Below, piece by piece: positions 49,534 to 60,233 of a DNA stretch of 64,000 bases (position 1 is its first letter; the number at the start of each line of letters is the position of its first letter). The notes beneath the pieces are model-generated. The model had not been told where the DNA came from, searched no databases, and saw nothing but the letters and a program-made list of their open reading frames with translations. Both the position numbers and the translations under genes were made by a program. Source of the DNA: Bos javanicus. Taxonomy: Eukaryota > Chordata > Mammalia > Artiodactyla > Bovidae. The stretch lies in assembly GCF_032452875.1 (NCBI RefSeq), contig NW_026893691.1, forward strand, positions 186,001 to 250,000, read 5' to 3'.

Positions 49534-50894
49534 GTAGGGAACTGGCCTCGAGCGTGTTGAAGAAGGTCTCTCGAGGTCTTCTCGGTTGAGGCAGGACACC
49601 CTGGGGTCCCTCGACTTGTGCAGGTGACCTCAGGGGCTTCTCATGGTGGCTCTGAGAAGTCAGGGAAACTGGTGGAGGGCCTCGGCACTTCACTGGGTTT
49701 GGTGCATTGGAAGAGGGCCTCATCTCCAGTTGAGGCAGGAACCTCAGGGTTCCTCTGACTTCAGACTCCGACCGCAAGGTCCCTGCAGACTTGGGACAGG
49801 AGAGTCAGGCCTCGTCTTGTGTTGAGGCATGGAACTCCGCTTGCCTCTCGAGGTGTTCCCGGGGAGGCAGGCCACTTGTCGAGCGGTATTTGGAACCTGG
49901 GGGTCTTTCCCGACGATGCAGGCGAGTCACTGCCCCTTCGTGTTGACTTCATTCACAGGGTGGAGTTCGAAGAGGTGTCCGGGCATCGGGTTCTTATCAG
50001 AGGGGACCGGGAAATCGGGGTCCTTCGGAATGTGGAACCACCCACGAGGCCACGTCTGGAATGTCGTCGTGAGACCGGCCTCATCCTGAGGTGCGACCGG
50101 AAGGCCGGGAACCCTTCCAGACAAAGCAGGGGAGTCGACCCTCCTGTCCAGATCAGGAGGGTAGAAGGGCTCAGAGGAAGTGGTGCGGAAACCCGGTGTT
50201 CCTCTTGAGGGAGACCGGGATGTCGGGGCACTTTGTGGGTCGATCAAGGGTGCCAAGTACCGTTTGACCTCCAATACCTAACGTGGGACTTCTCCTGAGA
50301 CACTGTAGCGGGAAAGGGCTTCATCTTGCGATGACGGGGAGCCACGGGATTTTCTCGAGTTGCAGCGGATTCTCGAGTTACGACGGGAATTCAGGATGCC
50401 TCTTGTGTTGGCCCAGGGAAGTCCAATCTTCCATTCGAGTTAAGGAAAGCTGGGGATTGCTCTCGAGTGACTGCAGGGCCAATAGAACTCATCTAGGCTT
50501 GTGTCCAGAAGCCAATGTTCCTCTCCAGGGCGAAAGGGATCTCGGGGTTGCATTCCAGACGCACCCGGGGAGACAGGCATCCATCTGAGTGGGAGCAAAG
50601 AACCCCGCTCTGCTCTGAGTCGCGACGGGTATCTCTTGGAGCTCACTGGGTGGACTAAAGGGAGTCAAGCCTCTGAGGCGTTTGGAGAGGTCGAGGACTG
50701 GTCTCTAGGCCATACAGGAGACGAAGGCCCTCAAGTCGCGATGACGGGGAGGCTCGGGGTTGTTCTCGGCGGCGGCCCCAGTGTGCGGTTTCGCGAGGTA
50801 CGACGGCGAGGTCAGTGAGCCTCTCGTGGGCGGCAAGGAAGTCGGGTCTCCATGCGAATGGCGAGGGGGAGCGCGTCTTTACCCTCAAGTCATA
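49534..50894. repeat. 1.715 satellite unit, class A (A-prime), deletion-rich
   Basis: 1,361 bp. Losses such as gatgcaggcgag, gcggaaacccgg, gggtcgatcaagg and cgagttaaggaaag. It has cttgtgttgaggc near 49,815, a change seen again only in the last unit (60,234). Confidence 0.92.
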
Positions 50895-52239
50895 GTAGGG
50901 AATCTGGCCTCGAGACGTGTTGAAGAAGGTCTCTCGAGGTCTTTCTCGGGTTGAGGCAGGACACCCTGGGGTCCTCGACTTGTGCAGGTGACCTCAGGGG
51001 CTTCTCATGGTGGCTCTGAGAAGTCAGGAAACTGGAGGTGGAGGGCCTCTCGGCACTCCACTGGGTTTGGTGCATTGGAAGAGGGCCTCATCTCCAGTTG
51101 AGGCAGGAACCTCAGGGTTCCTCTGACTTCAGACTCCGACCGCAAGGTCCCTGCAGACTGGGGACAGGAGAGTCAGGCCTCGTCTTGGGTTGAGGCATGG
51201 AACTCCGCTTGCCTCTCGAGGTGTTCCCGGGAGACAGGCCACTTGTCGGCGGTATTTGGAACCTGGGGGTCTTTTCCCGACGATGCACGGGCGAGTCACT
51301 GCCTTCGTGTTGACTTCATTCACAGGGTGGAGTTCGAAGAGGTGTCCGGGCATCGGGTTCTTATCAGAGGGACCGGAAATCGGGGTCCTTCGGAATGTGG
51401 AACCACCCACGAGGCCACGTCTGGAATGTCGTCGTGAGACCGGCCTCATCTGAGGTGCGACCGGAAGGCCGGGAACCCCTTCCAGACAAAGCAGAGTCGA
51501 CCCTCCTGTCCAGATCAGGAGGGTGAAGAGCTCAGGAAGTGTTGCCAGAAACTTCGGTGTTCCTCTCGAGGGAGACCGGGATGTCGGGCACTTTGTGGGT
51601 CGATCAAGGGTGACAAGTACCGTTTCGAACTCCAATTCTAAGTGGGACTTCTCTGAGACGCTGTAGCGGCACAGGGCTACATCTTGCGATGACGGGGAAC
51701 CCGTGGTTTCTCGAGTAGCAGGATTCTCGAATTACGACGGGAATTCAGGATGCTTCTTGTGTAGGCCCAGGAAGTCAATCTTCCATTCGAGTTGCGAAGG
51801 AAAGCTGGGGATTTCTCAGTGACTGCAGGGCCAATAGACCTCATCTAGGCTTGTGTCCAGAAGCCAGTGTTCCTCTCCAGGGGCGACAGGGATCTCGGGG
51901 TTGCATTCCAGACACCCGGGAGACAGGCATCCATCTCAGTGGAAGCAAAGAACCCGCTCTGCTCGAGTCGCGACGGGTATCTCTTGAGCTCACTGGGTGG
52001 ACTAAAGGAGTCAAGCCTCCTGAGGCTTTGGAGAGGTCGCGAGATTGGTCTCTAGGCCATGCAGGAGACGAAGGCCCTCATCTCGCGATGACGGGGAGTC
52101 TTGGGGTTGTTCTCGAGCGGCGGCCCCAGTGTGCGCTTCTCACGAGGTACGACGGCGAGGTCAGTGAGCCTCTCGTGGGCGCCAGGAAGTCGGGTTCCAT
52201 GCGAGTGGCGAGGCGGCGCGTCATTGCTCTCGAGCCATG
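50895..52239. repeat. 1.715 satellite unit, class B, deletion-rich, left host of LTR 11
   Basis: 1,345 bp. B sub-lineage markers (gtgacaagtacc, ttcgaactcc, gggctacatc) with about 58 bp lost in many small steps (gcagagtcgacc, ggtgaagagctcagg, cccgtggtttctcgagtagc, aggcggcgcg). Confidence 0.92.
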
Positions 52240-52245
52240 GTAGCG

Positions 52246-53426
52246 TGCCGGGGACCAGCCCCGGCTGATCCAGGGTATTCGAAGGAGAGACGGCGTAGGC
52301 GAAGATCAGAAACCACTGCTTAATTAAATGTTAATTAAGGATATAAAGAGTAATAGAATGAGGATAGCTCAGTGAGGAAATTCAGTGGCGAAAAGAGGCT
52401 GAATAATTCAGCCAGAAGGTAAGAGAAAGAACGACATGGTGAGACCAAGTTTCGGTGAACAAGGCCCGCACTTTATTTTTCAAAGTAGTTTTTATACCTT
52501 AAGTTATGCATAGAGGATAATGGGGGAAGGGTAGAGTCTTGCAGCAAACCAGGCTTTCTTCCTGCAAACTTATCATATGCAAAAGCTTAGGTGATTTGCA
52601 TCATCTTCTGGCCCGGAGGCCTGTTAACATTTTAAGACCTTTCTTCAGAAAACTTATTTTTCTCTAAAGGTGGTTGGTCAGGAGCCACCCTCCAAAAAGC
52701 ATTAGATAAAGTTGCATTCCTACAGAGCAAAGGTGTGGTGGGCTATAACAAGAAAAAGAATTAACTCAAGGGTCCCAGGTTACAAACATTAAAGCTACTA
52801 CTTACACCAGTTATATTAATCAATACACTGCCAGGGACACAGCAGGTAAGGGATATGGAAACTTAGCAGCAAACAATGGCCCAACAAGTGAAAAACCATT
52901 CACCAATACAATTTCTAATCAATCTTGTAACTACTCAAAAGAATTTGTGTTTAGACAGTTTAGAACATCTCCTGCCTCTCACAGTTGGGAGGCTCTGAAC
53001 AATCACATGTGGCCGGAAAAACCTATTCAGGCAGGCTAGAGGATTTCCAAAGGAGTTTGTAGGTTAAACACTGTCACACCCAGGAATTATTAACTGGGAC
53101 TGTAAGCTAACTCTTTTTTCAGAGAGAGGTAGTGGGGCAGAGCCCCCGTAAAGTCAGAGGTTTAGGTGCAAGCACAAGCAGAAAGTAGGCAGACTGGTTT
53201 TGGGGGTATATGCTCGAGAATTTCAGGGGACTCTGAAGCTCGATCCCGCCTTGCGTATGCCGAGCCTCCTTCCTCATGACCTTTGTCATGGGCGGAGTTC
53301 CTCACTGGCTCCCAGCAGTGATAGAATTCCAGTGGAGCTATTCCAGATCCTGAAAGATGATGCTGTGGAAAGTGCTGCACTCAATATGCAATATGCACTC
53401 AATATGCAATATGCCGGCTCACGGCA
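52246..53426 (-). mobile_element. Solo LTR copy 11
   Basis: 1,181 bp. The left hexamer is gtagcg (52,240-52,245), the right gtaggg (53,427-53,432). Private caccagttat near 52,805, several single-base losses (agatcagaaacc, ttcaggggactctg, gactggttttg), and a short atatgca run. It has gaaagatg as in copy 1. Confidence 0.93.
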
Positions 53427-54826
53427 GTAGGGAATCTGGCCTCGAGACGTGTTGAAGAAGGTCTCTCGAGGTCTTTCTCGGGTTGAGGCAGGACACCCTG
53501 GGGTCCCTCGACTTGTGCAGGTGACCTCAGGGGCTTCTCATGGTGGCTCTGAGAAGTCAGGGAAACTGGAGGTGGGAGGGGCCTCTCGGCACTCCACTGG
53601 GTTTGGTGCATTGGAAGAGGGCCTCATCTCCAGTTGAGGCAGGAACCTCAGGGTTCCTCTGACTTCAGACTCCGACCGCAAGGTCCCTGCAGACTTGGGA
53701 CAGGAGAGTCAGGCCTCGTCTTGGGTTGAGGCATGGAACTCCGCTTGCCTCTCGAGTGTTCCCGGGAGACAGGCCACTTGTCGAGCGGTATTTGGAACCT
53801 GGGGTCTTTCCGACGATGCACGGGCGAGTCACTGCCTTCGTGTTGACTTCATTCACAGGGTGGAGTTCGAAGAGGTGTCCGGGCATCGGGTTCTTATCAG
53901 AGGGACCGGAAATCGGGGTCCTTCGGAATGTGGAACCACCCACGAGGCCACGTCTGGAATGTCGTCGTGAGACCGGCCTCATCTGAGGTGCGACCGGAAG
54001 GCCGGGAACCCCTTCCAGACAAAGCAGGGAGTCGACCCTCCTGTCCAGATCAGGAGGGTAGAAGGGGCTCAGAGGAAGTGGTGCGGGAAAACCTCGGTGT
54101 TCCTCTTGAGGGAGACCGGGATGTCGGGGCACTTTGTGGGTCGCATCAAGGGTGCCAAGTACCGTTTCGACCTCCAATACCTAACGTGGGACTTCTCCTG
54201 AGACACTGTAGCGGGAAAGGGCTTCATCTTGCGATGACGGGGGAGCCACGTGGATTTTCTCGAGTTGCAGCGGGATTCTCGAGTTACGACGGGGAATTCA
54301 GGATGCCTCTTGTGTTGGCCCAGGGAAGTCCAATCTTCCATTCGAGTTGCGAAGGAAAGCTGGGGATTGCTCTCGAGTGACTGCAGGGCCAATAGAACTC
54401 ATCTAGGCTTGTGTCCAGAAGCCAATGTTCCTCTCCAGGGGCGAAAGGGATCTCGGGGTTGCATTCCAGACGCACCCGGGGAGACAGGCATCCATCTCGA
54501 GTGGGAGCAAAGAACCCCGCTCTGCTCTTGAGTCGCGACGGGTATCTCTTGGAGCTCACTGGGTGGACTAAAGGGAGTCAAGCCTCCTGAGGCGTTTGGA
54601 GAGAGGTGGAGAGACTGGTCTCTAGGCCATACAGGAGACGAAGGCCCTCAAGTCGCGATGACGGGGGAGGCTCGGGGTTGTTCTCGAGCGGCGGCCCCAG
54701 TGTGCGCTTTCTCGCGAGGTACGACGGCGAGGTCAGTGAGCCTCTCGTGGGGCGGCAAGGAAGTCGGGTCTCCATGCGAATGGCGAGGGGGAGCGCGTCT
54801 TTACCCTCAAGTCATAGTAGGGGAAT
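53427..54826. repeat. 1.715 satellite unit, class A (A-prime)
   Basis: 1,400 bp. A-prime markers plus gagaggtggagag and tctttaccctcaag at the right end, shared with units at 57,426 and 58,830. The left 600 bp carries a few single-base losses; the rest is full length. Confidence 0.95.
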
Positions 54827-56220
54827 CTGGCCTCGAGACGTGTTGAAGAAGGTCTCTCGAGGTCTTTCTCGGGTTGAGGCAGGACACCCTGGGGTCCCTC
54901 GACTTGTGCAGGTGACCTCAGGGGGCTTCTCATGGTGGCTCTGAGAAGTCAGGGAAACTGGAGGTGGGAGGGGCCTCTCGGCACTCCACTGGGTTTGGTG
55001 CATTGGAAGAGGGCCTCATCTCCAGTTGAGGCAGGAACCTCAGGGTTCCTCTGACTTCAGACTCCGACCGCAAGGTCCCTGCAGACTTGGGACAGGAGAG
55101 TCAGGCCTCGTCTTGGGTTGAGGCATGGAACTCCGCTTGCCTCTCGAGGTGTTCCCGGGGAGACAGGCCACTTGTCGAGCGGTATTTGGAACCTGGGGGT
55201 CTTTTCCCGACGATGCACGGGCGAGTCACTGCCCCTTCGTGTTGACTTCATTCACAGGGTGGAGTTCGAAGAGGTGTCCGGGCATCGGGTTCTTATCAAG
55301 AGGGGACCGGGAAATCGGGGTCCTTCGGAATGTGGAACCACCCACGAGGCCACGTCTGGAATGTCGTCGTGAGACCGGCCTCATCCTGAGGTGCGACCGG
55401 AAGGCCGGGAACCCCTTCCAGACAAAGCAGGGGAGTCGACCCTCCTGTCCAGATCAGGAGGGTAGAAGAGGCTCAGAGGAAGTGTTGCCAGAAAACCTCG
55501 GTGTTCCTCTCGAGGGAGACCGGGATGTCGGGGCACTTTGTGGGTCGCATCAAGGGTGACAAGTACCGTTTCGAACTCCAATTCCTAAAGTGGGACTTCT
55601 CCTGAGACGCTGTAGCGGCACAGGGCTACATCTTGCGATGACGGGGGAACCACGTGGTTTTTCTCGAGGTGTAGCAGGATTCTCGAATTATGACGGGGAA
55701 TTCAGGATGCTTCTTGTGTAGGCCCAGGGAAGTCCAATCTTCCATTCGAGTTGCGAAGGAAAGCTGGGGATTTCTCTCGAGTGACTGCAGGGCCAATAGA
55801 CCTCATCTAGGCTTGTGTCCAGAAGCCAGTGTTCCTCTCCAGGGGCGACAGGGATCTCGGGGTTGCATTCCAGACACACCCGGGGAGACAGGCATCCATC
55901 TCGAGTGGAAGCAAAGAACCCCGCTCTGCTCTCGAGTCGCGACGGGTATCTCTTGGAGCTCACTGGGTGGACTAAAGGGAGTCAAGCCTCCTGAGGCTTT
56001 TGGAGAGAGGTCGCGAGATTGGTCTCTAGGCCATGCAGGAGACGAAGGCCCTCATCTCGCGATGACGGGGGAGTCTTGGGGTTGTTCTCGAGCGGCGGCC
56101 CCAGTGTGCGCTTTCTCACGAGGTACGACGGCGAGGTCAGTGAGCCTCTCGTGGGGCGCCAGGGAAGTCGGGTCTCCATGCGAGTGGCGAGGGCGAGCGC
56201 GTCATTGCTCTCGAGCCATG
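54827..56220. repeat. 1.715 satellite unit, class B, left host of LTR 12
   Basis: 1,394 bp. It carries the same B sub-lineage changes as the unit at 41,608 (cctaaagtggg, gggctacatc, gaattatgacgg, atgcttcttgtgtagg, gaggcttttgg). Confidence 0.95.
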
Positions 56221-56226
56221 GTAGCG

Positions 56227-57425
56227 TGCCGGGGACCAGCCCCGGCTGATCCAGGGTATTCGAAGGAGAGACGGCGTAGGCGAAGATCAGGAAACCACTG
56301 CTTAATTAAATGTTAATTAAGGATATAAAGAGTAATAGAATGAGGATAGCTCAGTGAGGAAATTCAGTGGCGAAAAGAGGCTGAATAATTCAGCCAGAAG
56401 GTAAGAGAAAGAACGACATGGTGAGACCAAGTTTCGGTGAACAAGGCCCGCACTTTATTTTTCAAAGTAGTTTTTATACCTTAAGTTATGCATAGAGGAT
56501 AATGGGGGAAGGGGTAGAGTCTTGCAGCAAACCAGGCTTTCTTCCTGCAAACTTATCATATGCAAAAGCTTAGGTGATTTGCATCATCTTCTGGCCCGGA
56601 AGCCTGATAACATTTTAAGACCTTTTCTTCAGAAAACTTATTTTTCTCTAAAGGTGGTTGGTCAGGAGCCACCCCCCAAAAAAGCATTAGATAAAGTTGC
56701 ATTCCTACAGAGCAAAGGTGTGGTGGGCTATAACAAGAAAAAGAATTAACTCAAGGGTCCCAGGTTACAAACATTAAAGCTACTCCTTACACCAATTATA
56801 TTAATCAATACACTGCCAGGGACACAGCAGGTAAGGGATATGGAAACTTAGCAGCAAACAATGGCCCAACAAGTGAAAAACCATTCACCAATACAATTTC
56901 TAATCAATCTTGTAACTACTCAAAAGAATTTGTGTTTAGACAGTTTAGAACATCTCCTGCCTCTCACAGTTGGGAGGCTCTGAACAATCACATGTGGCCG
57001 GAAAAACCTATTCAGGCAGGCTAGAGGATTTCCAAAGGAGTTTGTAGGTTAAACACTGTCACACCCAGGAATTATTAACTGGGACTGTAAGCTAACTCTT
57101 TTTTCAGAGAGAGGTAGTGGGGGAGAGCCCCCCGTAAAGTCAGAGGTTTAGGTGCAAGCACAAGCAGAAAGTAGGCAGACTCTGGTTTTGGGGGTATATG
57201 CTCGAGAATTTCCAGGGGGACTCCTGAAGCTCGATCCCGCCTTTGCGTATGCCGAGCCTCCTTCCTCATGACCTTTGTCATGGGCGGAGTTCCTCACTGG
57301 CTCCCAGCAGTGATAGAATTCCAGTGGAGCTATTCCAGATCCTGAATGATGATGCTGTGGAAAGTGCTGCACTCAATATGCAATATGCAATATGCACTCA
57401 ATATGCAATATGCCGGCTCACGGCA
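56227..57425 (-). mobile_element. Solo LTR copy 12 (outermost)
   Basis: 1,199 bp. The left hexamer is gtagcg (56,221-56,226), the right gtaggg (57,426-57,431). It shares ggaagcctgataac and gctactcctt with copy 9, and gtgggggagagcc with copy 10. It is the LTR closest to the array edge; TATA, AATAAA and octamer are intact. Confidence 0.94.
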
Positions 57426-58829
57426 GTAGGGGAATCTGGCCTCGAGACGTGTTGAAGAAGGTCTCTCGAGGTCTTTCTCGGGTTGAGGCAGGACACCCTG
57501 GGGTCCCTCGACTTGTGCAGGTGACCTCAGGGGGCTTCTCATGGTGGCTCTGAGAAGTCAGGGAAACTGGAGGTGGGAGGGGCCTCTCGGCACTCCACTG
57601 GGTTTGGTGCATTGGAAGAGGGCCTCATCTCCAGTTGAGGCAGGAACCTCAGGGTTCCTCTGACTTCAGACTCCGACCGCAAGGTCCCTGCAGACTTGGG
57701 ACAGGAGAGTCAGGCCTCGTCTTGGGTTGAGGCATGGAACTCCGCTTGCCTCTCGAGGTGTTCCCGGGGAGACAGGCCACTTGTCGAGCGGTATTTGGAA
57801 CCTGGGGGTCTTTTCCCGACGATGCACGGGCGAGTCACTGCCCCTTCGTGTTGACTTCATTCACAGGGTGGAGTTCGAAGAGGTGTCCGGGCATCGGGTT
57901 CTTATCAAGAGGGGACCGGGAAATCGGGGTCCTTCGGAATGTGGAACCACCCACGAGGCCACGTCTGGAATGTCGTCGTGAGACCGGCCTCATCCTGAGG
58001 TGCGACCGGAAGGCCGGGAACCCCTTCCAGACAAAGCAGGGGAGTCGACCCTCCTGTCCAGATCAGGAGGGTAGAAGGGGCTCAGAGGAAGTGGTGCGGG
58101 AAAACCTCGGTGTTCCTCTTGAGGGAGACCGGGATGTCGGGGCACTTTGTGGGTCGCATCAAGGGTGCCAAGTACCGTTTCGACCTCCAATACCTAACGT
58201 GGGACTTCTCCTGAGACACTGTAGCGGGAAAGGGCTTCATCTTGCGATGACGGGGGAACCACGTGGATTTTCTCGAGTTGCAGCGGGATTCTCGAGTTAC
58301 GACGGGGAATTCAGGATGCCTCTTGTGTTGGCCCAGGGAAGTCCAATCTTCCATTCGAGTTGCGAAGGAAAGCTGGGGATTGCTCTCGAGTGACTGCAGG
58401 GCCAATAGAACTCATCTAGGCTTGTGTCCAGAAGCCAATGTTCCTCTCCAGGGGCGAAAGGGATCTCGGGGTTGCATTCCAGACGCACCCGGGGAGACAG
58501 GCATCCATCTCGAGTGGGAGCAAAGAACCCCGCTCTGCTCTTGAGTCGCGACGGGTATCTCTTGGAGCTCACTGGGTGGACTAAAGGGAGTCAAGCCTCC
58601 TGAGGCGTTTGGAGAGAGGTGGAGAGACTGGTCTCTAGGCCATACAGGAGACGAAGGCCCTCAAGTCGCGATGACGGGGGAGGCTCGGGGTTGTTCTCGA
58701 GCGGCGGCCCCAGTGTGCGGTTTCTCGCGAGGTACGACGGCGAGGTCAGTGAGCCTCTCGTGGGGCGGCAAGGAAGTCGGGTCTCCATGCGAATGGCGAG
58801 GGGAAGCGCGTCTTTACCCTCAAGTCATA
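57426..58829. repeat. 1.715 satellite unit, class A (A-prime)
   Basis: 1,404 bp, full length. A-prime markers with cctcttgaggg, gagaggtggagag and taccctcaagtcatag. Nearly identical to the following unit. Confidence 0.95.
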
Positions 58830-60233
58830 GTAGGGGAATCTGGCCTCGAGACGTGTTGAAGAAGGTCTCTCGAGGTCTTTCTCGGGTTGAGGCAGGACAC
58901 CCTGGGGTCCCTCGACTTGTGCAGGTGACCTCAGGGGGCTTCTCATGGTGGCTCTGAGAAGTCAGGGAAACTGGAGGTGGGAGGGGCCTCTCGGCACTCC
59001 ACTGGGTTTGGTGCATTGGAAGAGGGCCTCATCTCCAGTTGAGGCAGGAACCTCAGGGTTCCTCTGACTTCAGACTCCGACCGCAAGGTCCCTGCAGACT
59101 TGGGACAGGAGAGTCAGGCCTCGTCTTGGGTTGAGGCATGGAACTCCGCTTGCCTCTCGAGGTGTTCCCGGGGAGACAGGCCACTTGTCGAGCGGTATTT
59201 GGAACCTGGGGGTCTTTTCCCGACGATGCACGGGCGAGTCACTGCCCCTTCGTGTTGACTTCATTCACAGGGTGGAGTTCGAAGAGGTGTCCGGGCATCG
59301 GGTTCTTATCAAGAGGGGACCGGGAAATCGGGGTCCTTCGGAATGTGGAACCACCCACGAGGCCACGTCTGGAATGTCGTCGTGAGACCGGCCTCATCCT
59401 GAGGTGCGACCGGAAGGCCGGGAACCCCTTCCAGACAAAGCAGGGGAGTCGACCCTCCTGTCCAGATCAGGAGGGTAGAAGGGGCTCAGAGGAAGTGGTG
59501 CGGGAAAACCTCGGTGTTCCTCTTGAGGGAGACCGGGATGTCGGGGCACTTTGTGGGTCGCATCAAGGGTGCCAAGTACCGTTTCGACCTCCAATACCTA
59601 ACGTGGGACTTCTCCTGAGACACTGTAGCGGGAAAGGGCTTCATCTTGCGATGACGGGGGAACCACGTGGATTTTCTCGAGTTGCAGCGGGATTCTCGAG
59701 TTACGACGGGGAATTCAGGATGCCTCTTGTGTTGGCCCAGGGAAGTCCAATCTTCCATTCGAGTTGCGAAGGAAAGCTGGGGATTGCTCTCGAGTGACTG
59801 CAGGGCCAATAGAACTCATCTAGGCTTGTGTCCAGAAGCCAATGTTCCTCTCCAGGGGCGAAAGGGATCTCGGGGTTGCATTCCAGACGCACCCGGGGAG
59901 ACAGGCATCCATCTCGAGTGGGAGCAAAGAACCCCGCTCTGCTCTTGAGTCGCGACGGGTATCTCTTGGAGCTCACTGGGTGGACTAAAGGGAGTCAAGC
60001 CTCCTGAGGTGTTTGGAGAGAGGTCGAGAGACTGGTCTCTAGGCCATACAGGCGACGAAGGCCCTCAAGTCGCGATGACGGGGGAGTCTCGGGGTTGTTC
60101 TCGAGCGGCGGCCCCAGTGTGCGGTTTCTCGCGAGGTACGACGGCGAGGTCAGTGAGCCTCTCGTGGGGCGGCAAGGAAGTCGGGTCTCCATGCGAATGG
60201 CGAGGGGGAGCGCGTCTTTACCCTCAAGTCATA
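58830..60233. repeat. 1.715 satellite unit, class A (A-prime)
   Basis: 1,404 bp. Same marker set as the previous unit. Private changes at its right end: gaggtgtttgg near 60,006, acaggcgacg near 60,048, and gagtctcgg for gaggctcgg near 60,085. Confidence 0.95.

Noticed and set aside
3499..57425. Complete endogenous provirus between LTRs
   Set aside because: The DNA between consecutive LTRs is 1.715 satellite units throughout. No gag, pol, env or primer-binding site is present.
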